This document shows, in pieces, positions 46,221 to 59,060 of a stretch of DNA of 64,000 nt. The translations under genes were made by a program, and so were the position numbers. How positions within the stretch are numbered: the stretch's first letter is position 1; each line of letters begins with the position of its first letter. Below the pieces are notes generated by a model, which saw nothing but the letters and a program-made list of their open reading frames with translations, did not search any database and had not been told where the DNA came from. The stretch spans positions 18,688,519 to 18,752,518 of the forward strand of contig NW_024040817.1 in the NCBI RefSeq assembly GCF_014851395.1, in the 5' to 3' direction. The DNA comes from Micropterus salmoides (Eukaryota; Chordata; Actinopteri; Centrarchiformes; Centrarchidae).

Positions 46221-47163
46221 ACAAAAAAGTGTACTTCCCAAACTATTAACAATTAACAATTAAGTAACATTAAGGATTTGTGGGGCTGTAAGGTCAAGTG
46301 AAATAAATTCAGTTGATCACTTCACAGGAGAAAAATATTTTCTTGCCTCTGATATATGTACTTATTGTGCCAAACTGGCAAACCCCAGGACCTGTTTAGG
46401 ACTCTACTGCTGGCTTGTTGTTGTGAGGCATGATGGTCTGTGTAAAACCTTTAAATAGCCTGATAAAACCCTGTTGTGCTTTTGATATTCATTATCTCTC
46501 TCAACTCAGTCTCTATGGAGCAATGCCATACCTTTTGACATAAAAAATTTACTTTTTACAATCACGGCTATGAAAATCTGATATGAAAATCATATATATG
46601 AAAATTAGACACCACTGAACTGATCTGTCATAAAAGACAATTATAAACACAGGATGTGAATCCTTGGAGTCGATGATCAGTTTATCAACTGTACTGGACT
46701 TTCTGTTTATTTGAAAGCTGTCAACACTACGACTTACTCAACAATGTGGTTTATGCTGTGAGCTTGTTCATGGCCCGAAGGTTAGGTTTAGTATGCAAGA
46801 GGCTCACAGAGGAGACTAGGGAAGGATCAGAGGCAATTCCCTGGATAAAGACTGTATACACATCATGTTTGACCTCAGATGTTAGTGGTAAATGTATGAA
46901 TGGGACGTTTTCCACCAGTGGATCTTCCCTGCATGTGAGTGTGTATGTGCATTGATTAGAGAGAAGGAAGTATAAAAACCTCCTCCTACACACGCAGTAC
47001 ATACACGATGGGGAGGTCCATTGTGTGTGTGAGCCTCTGTGTGTCTCTGCTATTTGTTGGGATACATTGTGACTTATGTGCATGTGGAATTCACTGCAGC
47101 TGACTTCCCCTGTGGGAGAGCACAGACAGTGAAACAATACACTTCGCTTATGATTATAATTCA

Positions 47164-47165
<2 letters not shown>
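46221..47165. other. Non-genic stretch
   Basis: The minus-strand 137-codon frame at 46,751-47,164 has no recognised domain and overlaps a plus-strand frame. No gene is called. Confidence 0.4.

Positions 47166-47220
<55 letters not shown>
47166..47220 (+). repeat. (CA)27 microsatellite
   Basis: Uninterrupted CA repeat. Confidence 0.95.
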
Positions 47221-47224
<4 letters not shown>

Positions 47225-48762
47225 GCTCCTCTAACACAAGCCAGATGTCTCCTGGAACAGTGTCGGAGATGGAAAGTTATCCTCTTCATTTTCAGGAGTA
47301 AATATTTTTCACCGGTTGAAAGGTAACTGGAAACAGCCGGACTGGGGAGAAGGAGGGAAACGAAGAGAGAGAAAGGACATTCTGGTGTGATTTTCAGGTG
47401 CTGAGTTCATAAGAATACTAGGGGGGAAAAAGTAACACTTTATCACCTGCTCAATAGTCATGATAAAAGAATGAGCCTGAAAGTAAAACGAGACCACCAT
47501 GATTGCTCATTTTACCTCCACAGGCTTCGCTCGTGAGACACTCCCCTTTCTTTCCAAGTTTTACAAGCATTTTGACACATCCAGTCCTGTACGAGTGAAC
47601 TCAACCTTAAACCAAAGTTATGTCATAAGTCCCTCCAACAACATTATGGTTGCTAGCCTTTATTGCACTCTGTAAATTATTTTTACATTCTGGATGTCAG
47701 TGCTGCAGGAGAGGTTTTAAAGGACCATTTTCATTTCTATTCGTTATGATAACATTACACTCGCCAAAGTAATTGCTGAGATCTTGAAACATAACAAATT
47801 ACATAATGTTACTGAAATGACATCCAATGCAGCAAAAAAGCAAAGTATCAAGATCATCTGGCTAAAATGTTGGCTTGTTTTCAACCTCTCTGGGCAGCTC
47901 GAGTCATGCTAACTTTCCTCTTTGACCCGTGCATAAGTTGACGTGGGATGAATTGGTTGGTGTACACAGACTGTGAGCCAATGGGTTCCAGGTTTTTTCA
48001 TAATAACAGTAGCAACAGGCAGCGTGGAGGAGAGAATTGATCAGCTAGCCTGTAAACTAAGCTTAGTTTTGTGCTCACCTACTCATTTTTCTAATCCAGT
48101 GAGTATGTGAAATGCGAACTAGTGTCAAGACCACCCAAACCGAGACCAAGTCATGACAAATGACACATTCCCATAAAAAACCCTGCATACAAACACAAAC
48201 AGCTGACACAAACTTAATCTTCTTTATTCAATACCCCTTTTTCATGTTTTACAATCCACTTATCACAATAAAGATTTTGTGTGAGCATTAGGTTTTCTGT
48301 TTGATTATTGTCTTCCATATTTGATCTGCAACTGTGTATTCAAACTCAAAATTAGCACTCTTTAAGTAACATACCATGTATAGAAGTGGAGGCGCATTAC
48401 TCGGTCTCCATTCTCTGCTGTCACATGTCTAGGCTAGCTCTCTTACCCAAATGAGGGAGCAGTAAAACAGTGCATAGCTGTAATGTCAGGAGCTGTATTT
48501 AGCGGACATTAGCTACCATTGAAGTAACTTAACTTACACATTAACAACAAAGCTTTATGTGGCCTGTCTCGTCATTGTTTATCACAAGCAAAAACATAAT
48601 ATGAGCAAGTTGTCACCACAGGCCCTGTCCCCTCAATCCCTCACAATAAGTTAACTAAATTAGGTAGCTTGTGCACCTAGCTAGGTGTCAAATAGCTGGC
48701 AAGTAAGTGCCCTGAAACATACAGTATATGCATAGGTAAGCTTACTAGCTTTGCTAATGTCG
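47221..48762. other. Non-genic stretch
   Basis: No gene is recognised. AT-rich sequence with short repeats of CTAGCT/GCTAGC type that may belong to decayed interspersed elements. Confidence 0.4.
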
Positions 48763-49149
48763 CTAATACATAGCTTTCCTTTCTTTATGCTTTCTTTCTA
48801 AGTGGCAATAAAAGTTTAACGTGGTCCCAGCCGTCTCCATAAGCATTGCACTGCAGAATTTACAGACTGCTGTGTGTTTTCTTCTGGATGTTACTTTACA
48901 GATGAATTCTTTATGGTATTTGTAGCCAAATTTGGAGTGGTAGTCATAATTCAATTTGATACACATCGCAGTGTAACTCTGATTTTGGATGAAAAATTTT
49001 TTTTTCTCTGAAAAGTCAGTCAGTGTGTTCATGTTGTTGAGTCCAGTTTGAGGTTTCCTTACAAATGATAAAGTGGCTAATTTTACCCAGTCAATCATGC
49101 ATACATACAAGTGTTTTGTTTGCTTTCCAGCATTCATTGGTTTGTTCAT
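48763..49149 (-). pseudogene. BED zinc-finger fragment, hAT/ZBED-related
   Basis: A 128-codon frame. Its C-terminal 45 residues read VTSRRKHTAVCKFCSAMLME, then TAGTTLNFYCHLERKHKER, giving the C-x2-C and H-x4-H spacing of a BED finger. BED fingers open hAT transposases and their domesticated ZBED relatives. Preceding residues (KLNYDYHSKFGYKYHKEF) are plausible for the same protein. The first 60 or so residues look like chance extension. It stops right after the finger, and no dimerisation or catalytic hAT domain follows on this strand, so I treat it as a broken piece of a transposon-derived gene. It is flanked on its upstream side by a short interspersed repeat. Confidence 0.5.
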
Positions 49150-49314
49150 TCTGGGCTACTGTGGACTCTGTGGAAGAGGACCTGCTCCCTCTGTAGACAT
49201 GAAGGGCTCATTCTCAGGTAACAACCCCCCCCCAAAAAACTAATGAAAACAAACATATTATATATATTCCATTTCTGCCAGTATCCTCCTAAATCTTACA
49301 CAGTGGTCCTTTAA
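49150..49314 (+). repeat. Teleost short interspersed repeat fragment
   Basis: Contains GAAGAGGACCTGCTCCCTCT, GTAGACATGAAGGGCTCATT, TATTCCATTTCTGCCAGTAT and ACACAGTGGTCCTTTAA. I recognise this series as the end of a widespread fish MITE-like repeat. It abuts the BED-finger fragment, so both may belong to one element. Confidence 0.5.
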
Positions 49315-51121
49315 TTTCCCTCTGGTAACAGGTCTGTATGTCTGTAATAATCCCTAGTTGCACAGAAAAACTGAGGTGCGCATGATGACAGTAATATAAG
49401 CTGTGATGAATGTTTCCAATAGTTTGGGTAATAATTTTGCTGAACGTCTGACTGCTCATGTTTCTTGCCTTGTCAGACTTACAAAGTTACTGCATTCCCA
49501 GATCTCAGTATTTCATTTTGTGACTGCAGTGTTATTATTAATGATAGGAAGGATGGCCAAAATGTAATGTGTAGAAATGTAAATAGCTGTAATTATTCTT
49601 GAAATTCCAGAAAAGACAAACAAATACACTAACTCATGGTGATGTTTTAGTAATAGAGACAAACGTCTCTGGAAGAAAGAACTCTATGTCCCACACAGCG
49701 CAGGAAGAGAGATATTGTATACTGTATTTGGGATTAATCTGTCCAGATGTAACCCCATGCATCCTGTTCAGCCCAAACAAATTCTCTCTCACTGGGAGAA
49801 CAGGATACTCTGCAAATCTCCATATACTTCTCAGTCAGGATATTTCATTCTGACTCAGTGTCTCTCTCTTCCCCAATCCATCTGTCTCTCTCCGGTTATC
49901 ATCTGTCTTCTCTCTTCCTCATGCATTTATTCCCTTTCCTCGTGTCTCTCCTCCTTCCGTTAGCTTGCTCTGTAAAGGGCATTTGGCAAAACGTTGTGCT
50001 CAGGGGATGTTTACATCACTGAATGATTGATGGGGTGTAATGAAACAATCTAACCTTGAGTAGACAGAACATGTTCCAAGCAGCCGTACAACCAACACAC
50101 ACATCTCCCCTCAGAGTGGGGGGGCATAGTATATTGTTACATTATTGAGCAGACAATATAGGCAAGAGTGAAGTAAAGGGCTGAACTCATCCAAGGTAAA
50201 TTAACGTACAAAATGTGTAAAGATATTACTTGCAAAATATCCAGAAATCTTTAACCTTTATGGTTTAACTGGCTGTAGAGTAGAGATAATCTGAATCTGG
50301 CTGCTGAACACGCACAGAGCTGGTCTTTTATTTAAAAATATATTGGGCTCAACGGTACAATATAATAATAATAATAAAGACATTTGATTATGGCATGAAT
50401 GATGATATAATACGATGTAACATTATAGCACAACAATCAAAATCCTTTCAAGGCCTCCAATAAAAATTACTTACTATAACATCAGAGGGCTTTTAGAAGA
50501 ATGAAACCAATGATCGTGTCTTATAATATTTTGGGGAAATATTATATTGGTAAAAGTAAATGTTGTTATGGTTTCATCTGGGGATTCTGATGATTCATTC
50601 ATCCATTTTCACTTTGAATAGATAATGACTCAGTATTTGATCTATTAACCTCCTAATGTGTGAACGTGGAAATAGAGCAGACACTTGCACTTTTTTTATC
50701 AGTATGAGGCAAATGTGTATTTTTAGAAGTGGAAATATGAGGCTATGGAAATGGAGAAGCAGATATCTTAAATAGATTACTTGCACCTCTTTTAAACAAA
50801 AATCCATCAGAGTTATTGCCGTGGAAAATGTTCAAAGGAAATACATCTCAAAGCTACAACATAGATGTTTGTACACCTTCAAACTACAGCAAAGATGATG
50901 AAACATCTAGTGTTGCATTTGTTTGTTTTTAGTGTGTAATGAAAATATCATTGACTGACGAGGTATGTGAATGCAAATATTTTAATTTCTAAAGAGATGA
51001 ACTTAGACCACATACAGTCAAATGGACAGCTGTGTGTTGTTTCAACGGGACTACTGGCCTGAGATACTTTGGCAGAGGTTAACATGGTGGAGTCGTTTTG
51101 GCTTAACAGGTCATCTGTCAA
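49315..51121. other. Non-genic stretch
   Basis: No gene is recognised. There is a short (ATA)n tract at about 50,361-50,378. Overlapping plus-strand frames at 49,599-49,963 show no domain. Confidence 0.4.
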
Positions 51122-51985
51122 CAGTGGTGGACGAAGTATTCAGAGCCTTTGCTTAGGTAAAAATACTCATACCACACTGTAAAAATACTCTGTTACAAGT
51201 AAAATTATTGTATTGAAAATGATACTTATGTAAGTATAATCAGGAGTACTCAATGCAGAAAAATGCCCCCTATGACTATGTTATACTAGTATATATTCTG
51301 TCATGAGAATATTATTACTCATGCATTCATGTTAAAGCAGGATTTTATGTAGTTGTTGAGGTGGAGCTCATTTTTAACTACTTTGTATCTGAATGCAACA
51401 AATTTTTCATTATTGATTTACTCTCCATTAATCAATTGCTTGTAAAAATTCTGAAAATAGTGACAAATGCTGTCACAATTACAATCCAAAAGCAGCAAAT
51501 CTTCAAATTTATGAAGCTGGAACCATGAAATGTTTTTGCCTGAAAAATGACTTAAACAATCAAAACAGTTGCAGATTCATTTTCTGTCAACCAACTAATC
51601 ATTTCAGCTGTACTTGTATCAAGTTCAAGTCAAGCCAAGTTCAAATTTCCTCCCCAATATATTAAAAACATGCAGAGTTGTGTAATATTGTTCCTCCTTG
51701 TCCCACAGTGCTACATATATGACAGACTGTAATAACTGTAGTTTACTTTATAACAAAACATCATATTTTAACTAATAATAATAGGTTTTGTGTGTAAAAA
51801 GCTTAATTTGTTAAGTAACTAAAACTGTTATAATGTAGTGAAGAAAAAAGTACAATATTTCCCTTTGGGATGTAGTGGAGTAGAAGCAGAAAGTGGCATG
51901 AAAATACTCATTTAATATACAGGGTACATTATATGCTGAAGTATCCATGAACAAAAGGTAAACACATCCTTCCACTTCTTCAGTA
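51122..51985 (+). repeat. TACTTAAGTA-type hAT-like MITE
   Basis: Opens AACAGTGGTGGACGAAGTAT with ACTCATACCACACTGTAAAA and TACTCTGTTACAAGTAAAAT. It closes with TAGTGGAGTAGAAGCAGAAA, ATACTCATTTAATATACAGG and an end resembling the complement of the GGTGGAAGAAGT tip (CTTCCACTTCTTC). I recognise this as an abundant nonautonomous repeat in teleosts. No coding capacity. The exact right edge is uncertain. Confidence 0.6.
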
Positions 51986-54762
51986 AACACAGTGTCACTG
52001 ATCATCCAGCGTTCTACAACAAAACATGTGATAGAATATCAACACAAACAGAAGAGCTACAAAGACTCTATTTAGTACCACATATCCTTCTTCAGTCTAC
52101 TTCAAAAAATACACAGGAAAAGTTTTTTGTATAAGCAAACTATTATTAATATGGTGACAAATACAGTGTATACAAATACAGCAGGGTTTAGGAAGAGGCA
52201 GACAAGTACTAATGTAAGGGGAACCTTTCCAATGCACGCGCGGACCCTGTAGAAGTCCAGAGGCTCCTTCTGTCCTTACTCAGCTGAAACAATCTATTGT
52301 TTAATGTGGCTGGCCACAGCTTTTGCGGATCAGTGTCCATCTCTTCTATTGTATACAGGACAGAATTCCATGCCTAATATAGACTCGCGTTGTTCGATTT
52401 TTTTTGTTGTAATGACAAGATAAGATATCTGAAAGTGAAGGTGGAATGTGTAATTCAAGTAATGAGCATACTTTCAGGTTTATTGTTTCTCTCCGCAGAC
52501 TGACCATTTATTGTCCAAGAGTCATAAGTCCTTGCGTGTCAGCTGGAGACAGACTGATGAGAAAAAAGACAAATAATAAAAAGGTCTAATCTGTCGGCTG
52601 CATAGCTGAAGCTTTTATTGTTGAACGATAGGTATTTATAACTAAAACCTTGTTTTATTCATTGAAAAGTGCTCATTTAGCTATGCGGAAATGATGTGTC
52701 TGTTTTTGTGTTTTTCAGAAAAGTTTTGAGCTACAGATTTGTTTGAATTACATCTAAAAGTCAAAGGAATAATTTCACATGGCAGTGTAATGAAGCACCA
52801 GAAAAACCAAATGCTCCTTACAGTCAAATAATGAATTTAATTTGCAGTGATTTTGATGTTTGGAAGTAAATGACATTCACTTTGAAGTAACCATCCACAC
52901 ACAGTTGCTTTGTGATGTGCTATGATGATTCAGACATGCCAGTTTTCACAGACACAGCAACATGAATATGAATGAAAGGAAAACAGCCTGTTTCGACCTG
53001 AAACATGCTTATTAAGGAGGAAAAATTCCACCGCTCCCTCACACAGTGTGTGGTCTGGGGCATTAATCAAACAAAAAAGGAACATTTTTACATTTCAAAT
53101 TTGCTGCATTTCAAAAGCTCCACTGTCTGTGGGTTATGCCTTGTATAGTGCCAGCAGACAAAGGATTGCACAGCGCGAGATGACTCAAGTGACAAACGGG
53201 TGGTTAGGAATTTGCTCAGCTTGGAAACCCATCATTACTGGGAATATGAGAGTATCAGAAAAATGCTACAGTCGATTAAAATGTGACCTTGGGTTTCAGT
53301 GTTGGAAGCGGTTGCATATGAGACACATCATATGCTGAATAATTGACAATGTGCCGTGTGACACTCAGCTGAGTGCGACTTGCAAAACAATTAGCATACC
53401 ATGAAAGTAAAGGGAGTTTATGAAGGTTAAAGAAAAGGGCACAATGTAAACAATCATAAACACATAGAGATATGCACGCAAACATCCCAAACCACCCACA
53501 TCTTAATTGCACCGTTACACAACATATGATTAAAATTAGTATCTCTTTACGCAAAATGACTCAGAGGGCCAGTGAAGTGTAGAAATGAAAAGGAATTCAT
53601 TTCTCAGTTTACAAGTATTACAACTGTGTAGGTAAAAGATGTAAACCAACAAAAAGTTGTGTTTTTCCTCATAGCAAACATTAGGTTGTATGTCGTGCAA
53701 AGCAGACAGAATAAACAGCAAGGAAGCTTAGTGTTGGTTTCGGAGCCAGATTGTATAATTACATTGCAAAACCACCATTACTCATTTCTGCACTTATTCT
53801 CTCCTGAAGCCATCCTTATTTGTCGCCACAGGATGGTAATTACGGCCATGTGATGAGTAGCATTAGACTGGGCAGAGGAGAACCACTGAACAGATGACCG
53901 ACTTACATCCTGATTATAGGAGGAGCAGACATCCGTATGCCACCACATGGGGAAGTGCACTGACTAACAGGCTGACATATGTATGCTTAGTGACTGTAAG
54001 CAGTCTTGGTACCAGGCACTGGTTGGTGTTTGTGTGGTCAGTAAACACAGGATTCCCATTGGCAAAGGTAATAACATTTACAGCCGCCCTGGCTGAAAAT
54101 GTCACCGCTTGACACAGATCTGAAGTCAGCTTGCCCTCACTAAGTTTTCACAGCAGGAGTGGAAATCGAAAGAGTCATCTGAAATTAGAGTCTGGTTGGT
54201 GTTCCCCAACACTCCGAGACTAACACCTCCTCCCGTTAGTCTTCTGGTAAAATCCCTGTGACTGAGGCTCTGTCAGTAAACACAGATTTACCAGGAAGAC
54301 TGAGAGGATATTACCCCTTCATGAGTGCACATAAATACACATACACTCGTGCATAGTTTGTTGTTGACTTCTGTGCTGACAGGGATAACTTGTTGCTGAA
54401 ACATCTGTTTCATCACCCTCCATATTTGTCTTTCAACACAGGTGTTCCGCTTTCCTGTTTGCTGTGGTCGTGTCAGGTTTCACAGCAGGTTAAAATAAAT
54501 CTAATTCAGGGTCATATCATGCAGGCTTATTGCTTTAAAAAAATGTTTTGTAGACGTAGCTCTTTTCTGCCGCTGAGCAAAAAGCTAAATATAACAGCCA
54601 TTGGCTTTTGGAGTTTTGTTGTTCTAGTTTAGTTAAACATTAAGGTCCAGATTCACACAAACACAATTTGCCGATGAGACAATATTTCTTCTGCACCTGT
54701 CCTCCTGCAAAGTTGATATTTTACCCCCTTTAATAAGTCCTATCTGTCATTTGACCTGCTGT
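51986..54762. other. Non-genic stretch
   Basis: About 2.8 kb without recognisable genes or repeats. Frames at 53,048-53,554 and 53,894-54,112 are unsupported. Confidence 0.45.
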
Positions 54763-54806
54763 ATAATAATAATAATAATAATAATGATAATAATAATAAT
54801 AATGAT
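54763..54806 (+). repeat. (ATA)n microsatellite, interrupted
   Basis: ATAATAATA units with interrupting TGAT. Confidence 0.9.
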
Positions 54807-54859
54807 ACAACTATAAATGAGGCATAAGAGGTAAAATTTGAAACATGTCCTTTCCTGAT

Positions 54860-55610
54860 GCCAGTAGGTGGCGCTATCACTATGACTGGATGTTGACATG
54901 TAAGTCTCTAAGGGGTTGACATGTGAATTTTGAAACAGATCTGACCACATCTAGTCCATTTACATGCTACTTCCTTTTTCATGGCGAAACATCAAAATTC
55001 AACGCCATGCCATGGACATAACGTTTGATCAATAAAAAAAGCTTTGCATTTTAACATCGCAAAGCTCTTCAGATGACGCTACCCACATTTGAAGTCGATC
55101 GGGTTAAAGCTCTAGGAGGAGTTCGTTAAAGTACAGAGTGTGTAAACGGGGAAAAGTCTTGTAAATAATTCAAAATGGACGATTTCAATTTGGGTTTAGG
55201 GTTTGGCTGCAAGAGGCTTATTTTTGAGTCTAGAAAAGATACATCGATTTCTCAAGTTTCGTAAAGCTTGGTAAAATGAACGGTGGGAGCTGCTTTTTTA
55301 AAGCATTTTTTTTTTGAGCATCCCTAGCCCTAGCCTAGCCCTTCGCAATTTAACTTCGCAAGATTGCGCTGCCCACATTTGAAATTGATCGGGTTAAAGC
55401 TCTAGGAGGAGTTTGTTACGGAGAGTGTAAACAGGGTAAAATTTTGTAAATAATTCAAAATAACTCCCTGTTGGCTTTAGGGTATGGCTCCAAGAGACTT
55501 ATTTTTAAGTTTAGAGATCTCTCACATTTGGTCTCTCACATTTTGTACTTCTAGGTATAACGTACGGCAGGGCTGGTTTGTTGAAATTTTGTAGGGGGCG
55601 CTATTCCACA
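54860..55610 (+). repeat. Teleost GTAGGTGGCGCTAT repeat with two internal units
   Basis: Starts near GCCAGTAGGTGGCGCTATCA and ends near GTAGGGGGCGCTATTCC. It includes TTTCATGGCGAAACATCAAA and ACGCCATGCCATGG, phrases that I know from a very common fish repeat. A unit containing CCACATTTGAAGTCGATCGG, GTTAAAGCTCTAGGAGGAGT and CTTGTAAATAATTCAAAAT (about 55,084-55,175) recurs diverged at about 55,373-55,462. Confidence 0.6.
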
Positions 55611-55639
55611 GCCACAACCCCAAACCATATCAGACAACA

Positions 55640-56263
55640 AAATACACATAAAGGGTATATAAAGGGAAACAAGAACTGAGGTGATAGGGGACCAGCGACT
55701 GGTATTTGTTAACAGCCTCACTGCTGCATTTTGCACTTATTAAAGATGAGCTAGAAAGGACTGAGTAATGCAAATAAAGAGAGAGTAAACTAGAAAAGAT
55801 ATAGTAATCTAGATCTACAATTTGATTTTAGAGATTTTTCTCAACTGAAAGACAAAAGACAGAATGAGTTTAGTGGTACAAAGTTAAAATTTTAGTCAGA
55901 AAGAATAAGCAGATTCCTGGCCGCAGTCTTGATGTTCCTAGTGAGGGGGCCAATATAGTGACTGACCTTAGTGAAACAGTCTGGGCCGATAACAAGGGCC
56001 TCAGTTTTGTCAGAATTGAGATGAAGGGAATTTTGAGACATCCAATTTGTAACAGAATAAGTCCAAGGATCTACCCTTATGAGACACCACATAATAGAGG
56101 AGCGGAGGAAGACATATAATTGTTAATGTGAACTCTGAAGTTTCTGTCAGAAAAGTACAAGGAGAAACATTTCTGTGCAGTACCAGAGACACCAACCTAC
56201 TTCTGCAGTCTATCAATTAAAATGGCATGATCAGTGGTGTTAAAGGCAGCAGATAAGTCAAGT
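55640..56263 (-). mobile_element. L2-like LINE fragment, minus strand, internally deleted
   Basis: Reading leftward from 56,263: DLSAAFNTTDHAILIDRLQ, then INNYMSSSAPLLCGV, then NWMSQNSLHLNSDKTEALVI and GPLTRNIKTAARNL, and finally QNAAVRLLTNTSRWSPITSV. These are ordered blocks of a LINE reverse transcriptase. The catalytic YADD block between LCGV and NWMSQN is missing, and several stops interrupt, so it is dead. It ends near the GTAGGGGGCGCTAT repeat. Confidence 0.7.
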
Positions 56264-56815
56264 GGCATTTTCCGGTGTATTGGCGTTGTATTTGACCCTC
56301 ATTTGAAATTTGAACACCACGTCAACAGATTGGTTAAACCCTTTTCATTGGCCTTAGTCAAATGGGCCTGGCACGTCTTTAGCTTGTACAAAATTCAGCA
56401 GCTAGGCTAATAACTAGGCCGTAGATCTCAAATCACTCCTATTTTGGCCTCGCTGCAGATGTTTTAAATCACCTATTACACGGTTTAGCTTCTGCCTACA
56501 TTTCCGAGCTACTAAGCCCACCGGCCACTAAGGTCATCCAACCAAAATCTGTTGGCTATACCGCGTGCCAAATGTAAAACCAAAGAAAATGCTCTTTTGC
56601 TGTCCTCACACACAGACTTTGAAACAATCTTCCCCCTTCCATTATATCAGCTGAGTCTGTTGACTGTTTTAAACTAAATTTAAAATCTGGGTGGTGTCTG
56701 TTTGCTGTATTATGTTTGTATGTATTTTTAAATGTTTTTTTCCCTTGTATGCGTGTTTGATGTTGATATAAAGCACTTTGTAAGTGCTATATTTTACTTA
56801 CTTACACAGTGTACA
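56264..56815 (+). mobile_element. L2-like LINE 3' end, plus strand
   Basis: Plus-strand blocks in order: GVVFDPHLKFEHHVNRLVKP, then LVQNSAARLITR, then LASAYISELLSP, and NNLPPS with SAESVDCFKLNLKS. These are the C-terminal blocks of an L2-type LINE, in more than one frame. It ends with the typical tail AAAGCACTTTGTAAGTGCTA followed by a short TTAC repeat. It is 5'-truncated exactly where the minus-strand LINE begins. Both fragments contain the N-A-RL-T block, so they are two copies, not halves of one. Confidence 0.7.
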
Positions 56816-58729
56816 TTTTTGTCAGACACTTTGTTCCATAGTTTACATTTTTACCTTTCAGACGTGTGAGCAAACGAAAGCTTGAGGCTTTCACCTGGAA
56901 ACCCATGGCTTTCAGACGTTATGGTTATGCAGGAATGCAAGCAGACTTACAGGCTCTTACAAGTTGAGCCAACACCTATTTAGCAAGGCATTTGTGCAAA
57001 ACAGATGACCTTTTCAAATATCCCAAGAACCACTGGTAGTCTGTCATTATAGACTATAACTGAAACACTATTAAAAAGGTTCTGAATAGGATTCATATAC
57101 ATGCCTTAGTGTATTTCAGTGAGGTATTTTTAAGAGTGCCACAGCTGTTTGTGACATTTATCAGCTGGTTGCTCAACATCAAATGTAACAGAAAATTGCG
57201 CAAGCCCTGCAGATTAAACGCGAATGACATTGGTAGAAAATGTAAAGACAAAACAAGCGAAAAACCCTTTGCTAAAGCACAACCCCCCTTTCCTCTTTCT
57301 TAGAATGTTGCTATTTGCTTTGGGCAAATGGGCTGCAGTTGCACAATTGTGCAGCCACCAGTGCTTCAAAACTTCACACACACATTTGGGACGCATACAC
57401 ACACACACACACAAACTGCAGTAAACACTGTTTGGAGAAGCTAGCCAGGGCAATTTAATGCATTACAGGATTGTTTTTCCATTCAGTTCAATTTAACAGA
57501 CCCTCAAATTAGAAACACCTTGTTTTACTGCAGTGAGCCATCTCACACTTGTATTCCCATGCTTTTATTGAACTGTAACACAAGGACCTCAGTTTCATAA
57601 GAAGTCTGCTGCTTACTGACCCCCAAAGCTTGTGAAAATATATTGTGGCCTCAGACATGTTATGTATCTTAACTTTGTTTGTATCTTACATCACAAGAAT
57701 CTCCTCTACTGGATTCGCTGCTATTAACTCTTGCTATTCATCCTGAAATATGCATTTGTGAAACTCTGGTCTAGATTAGCTGCACTGGGTGGACCCCCTC
57801 ATATCCAGTAGCTTAATAATGGGTGGTCTTCTGTTCCATATTTAATGCCCAGTTTTCAGATCCATGGAGCTGATTTTAGTTATTGCTTCAGGTGATATAC
57901 CCCTCCTGGTCCACCTCGGATTACTAAGAATGAAAAAAGTGAAATTGCTTTCACAGCAGCTCTGGGAAAGTCCGGACTCAAGTCATGGGGCCTTCAATGT
58001 CTAGGTAGTCTAGATTCCATATAATTACTTTAATAATAGTTATGATATAAATTTAGCTGTAGGGTTATTGAATCATTCTACAAGCAGGTTCAAAGAACAA
58101 CCCTAGAAATAGCAGAAATTCATTTAACTGGAAATTCCTTGCAGATAATTCTCAGATTAGGTTCATAGTACTTTGTGTTCAGAAAAGGTGCTCTCTCACT
58201 TTAACTTAAATAATGTAAAAAACATACATCTCAACATTTAATTTAACTCATATATTTTTTTATAGTCCAACAAAAACTGCAGCAAAATATAAATAAAATA
58301 CAATCTGTGTATCTTTTAGAAGTTGCCATATCAGTGTGTTCTCTAGAGATTACAAACTCATCCTCATATCCATCCCTCTACCATTTATGTAAAGCCCTGC
58401 CCTTGGAAAGTGGACCCCAGGGCTTGGCCATATGTGAGTGTTGGCTCAGTCCCTCATGTGAAGGTCAGCCCTGAGAGGAAATGTGAGCCCCAGATTGTCA
58501 CCCCTGGGGTTGGGAAGCAGTGCTAATTGACTTTAAACCAGGCTGCATGACATGCATCAGGACACAGTGACTGGGCTACTGAGGGACAAAGGACAAATTT
58601 ACAGAGGGATGTGGTCACATAGTAGAACTTCCTCAGTATGAAACAGTATAAACTGGATTTCAGAGGAATCAGAGTCAAGATTAAACACTGTGACTACAAG
58701 AGCATACAAATACAACGGTTACCACCAGG
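56816..58729. other. Non-genic stretch
   Basis: No gene is recognised. A short CA tract lies near 57,398-57,412 and inflates local frames. Confidence 0.45.
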
Positions 58730-59060
58730 AATTCCCCTCAATATGCAACTGTTCTACATTTTGTGAAATATGCTTGTTCACATTTTTTGCAGCGTGTTAG
58801 AGAACAATTCAACTGATATCTGTTAAAGACCACACAGCCAGGAATGGTTAGCTTAGCAAATAGACAGGAAAACAGCTAGCCTGGCTCTATTCAAAGGTTA
58901 AAAAAATCTGCATTGCTAAAGCAAGCTAATTAACACATTATGTCTTACTTGCTTTATCCATACAAAAAAGTGTTTATGCTGAACTAATCAACTGCTGGCT
59001 GTAGCTCATATTTAGCATACAGCTATTACAGATATTGTTTTTAGCTTTATTCATCTGGGT
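58730..59060 (+). repeat. TTAGCTTAGC-family MITE-like repeat
   Basis: AATGGTTAGCTTAGCAAATA, GACAGGAAAACAGCTAGCCT, GGCTCTATTCAAAGGTTAAA, AAGCTAATTAACACATTATG and the following CATACAAAAAAGTGT match the family consensus order seen at 45,900-46,220. Confidence 0.65.
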
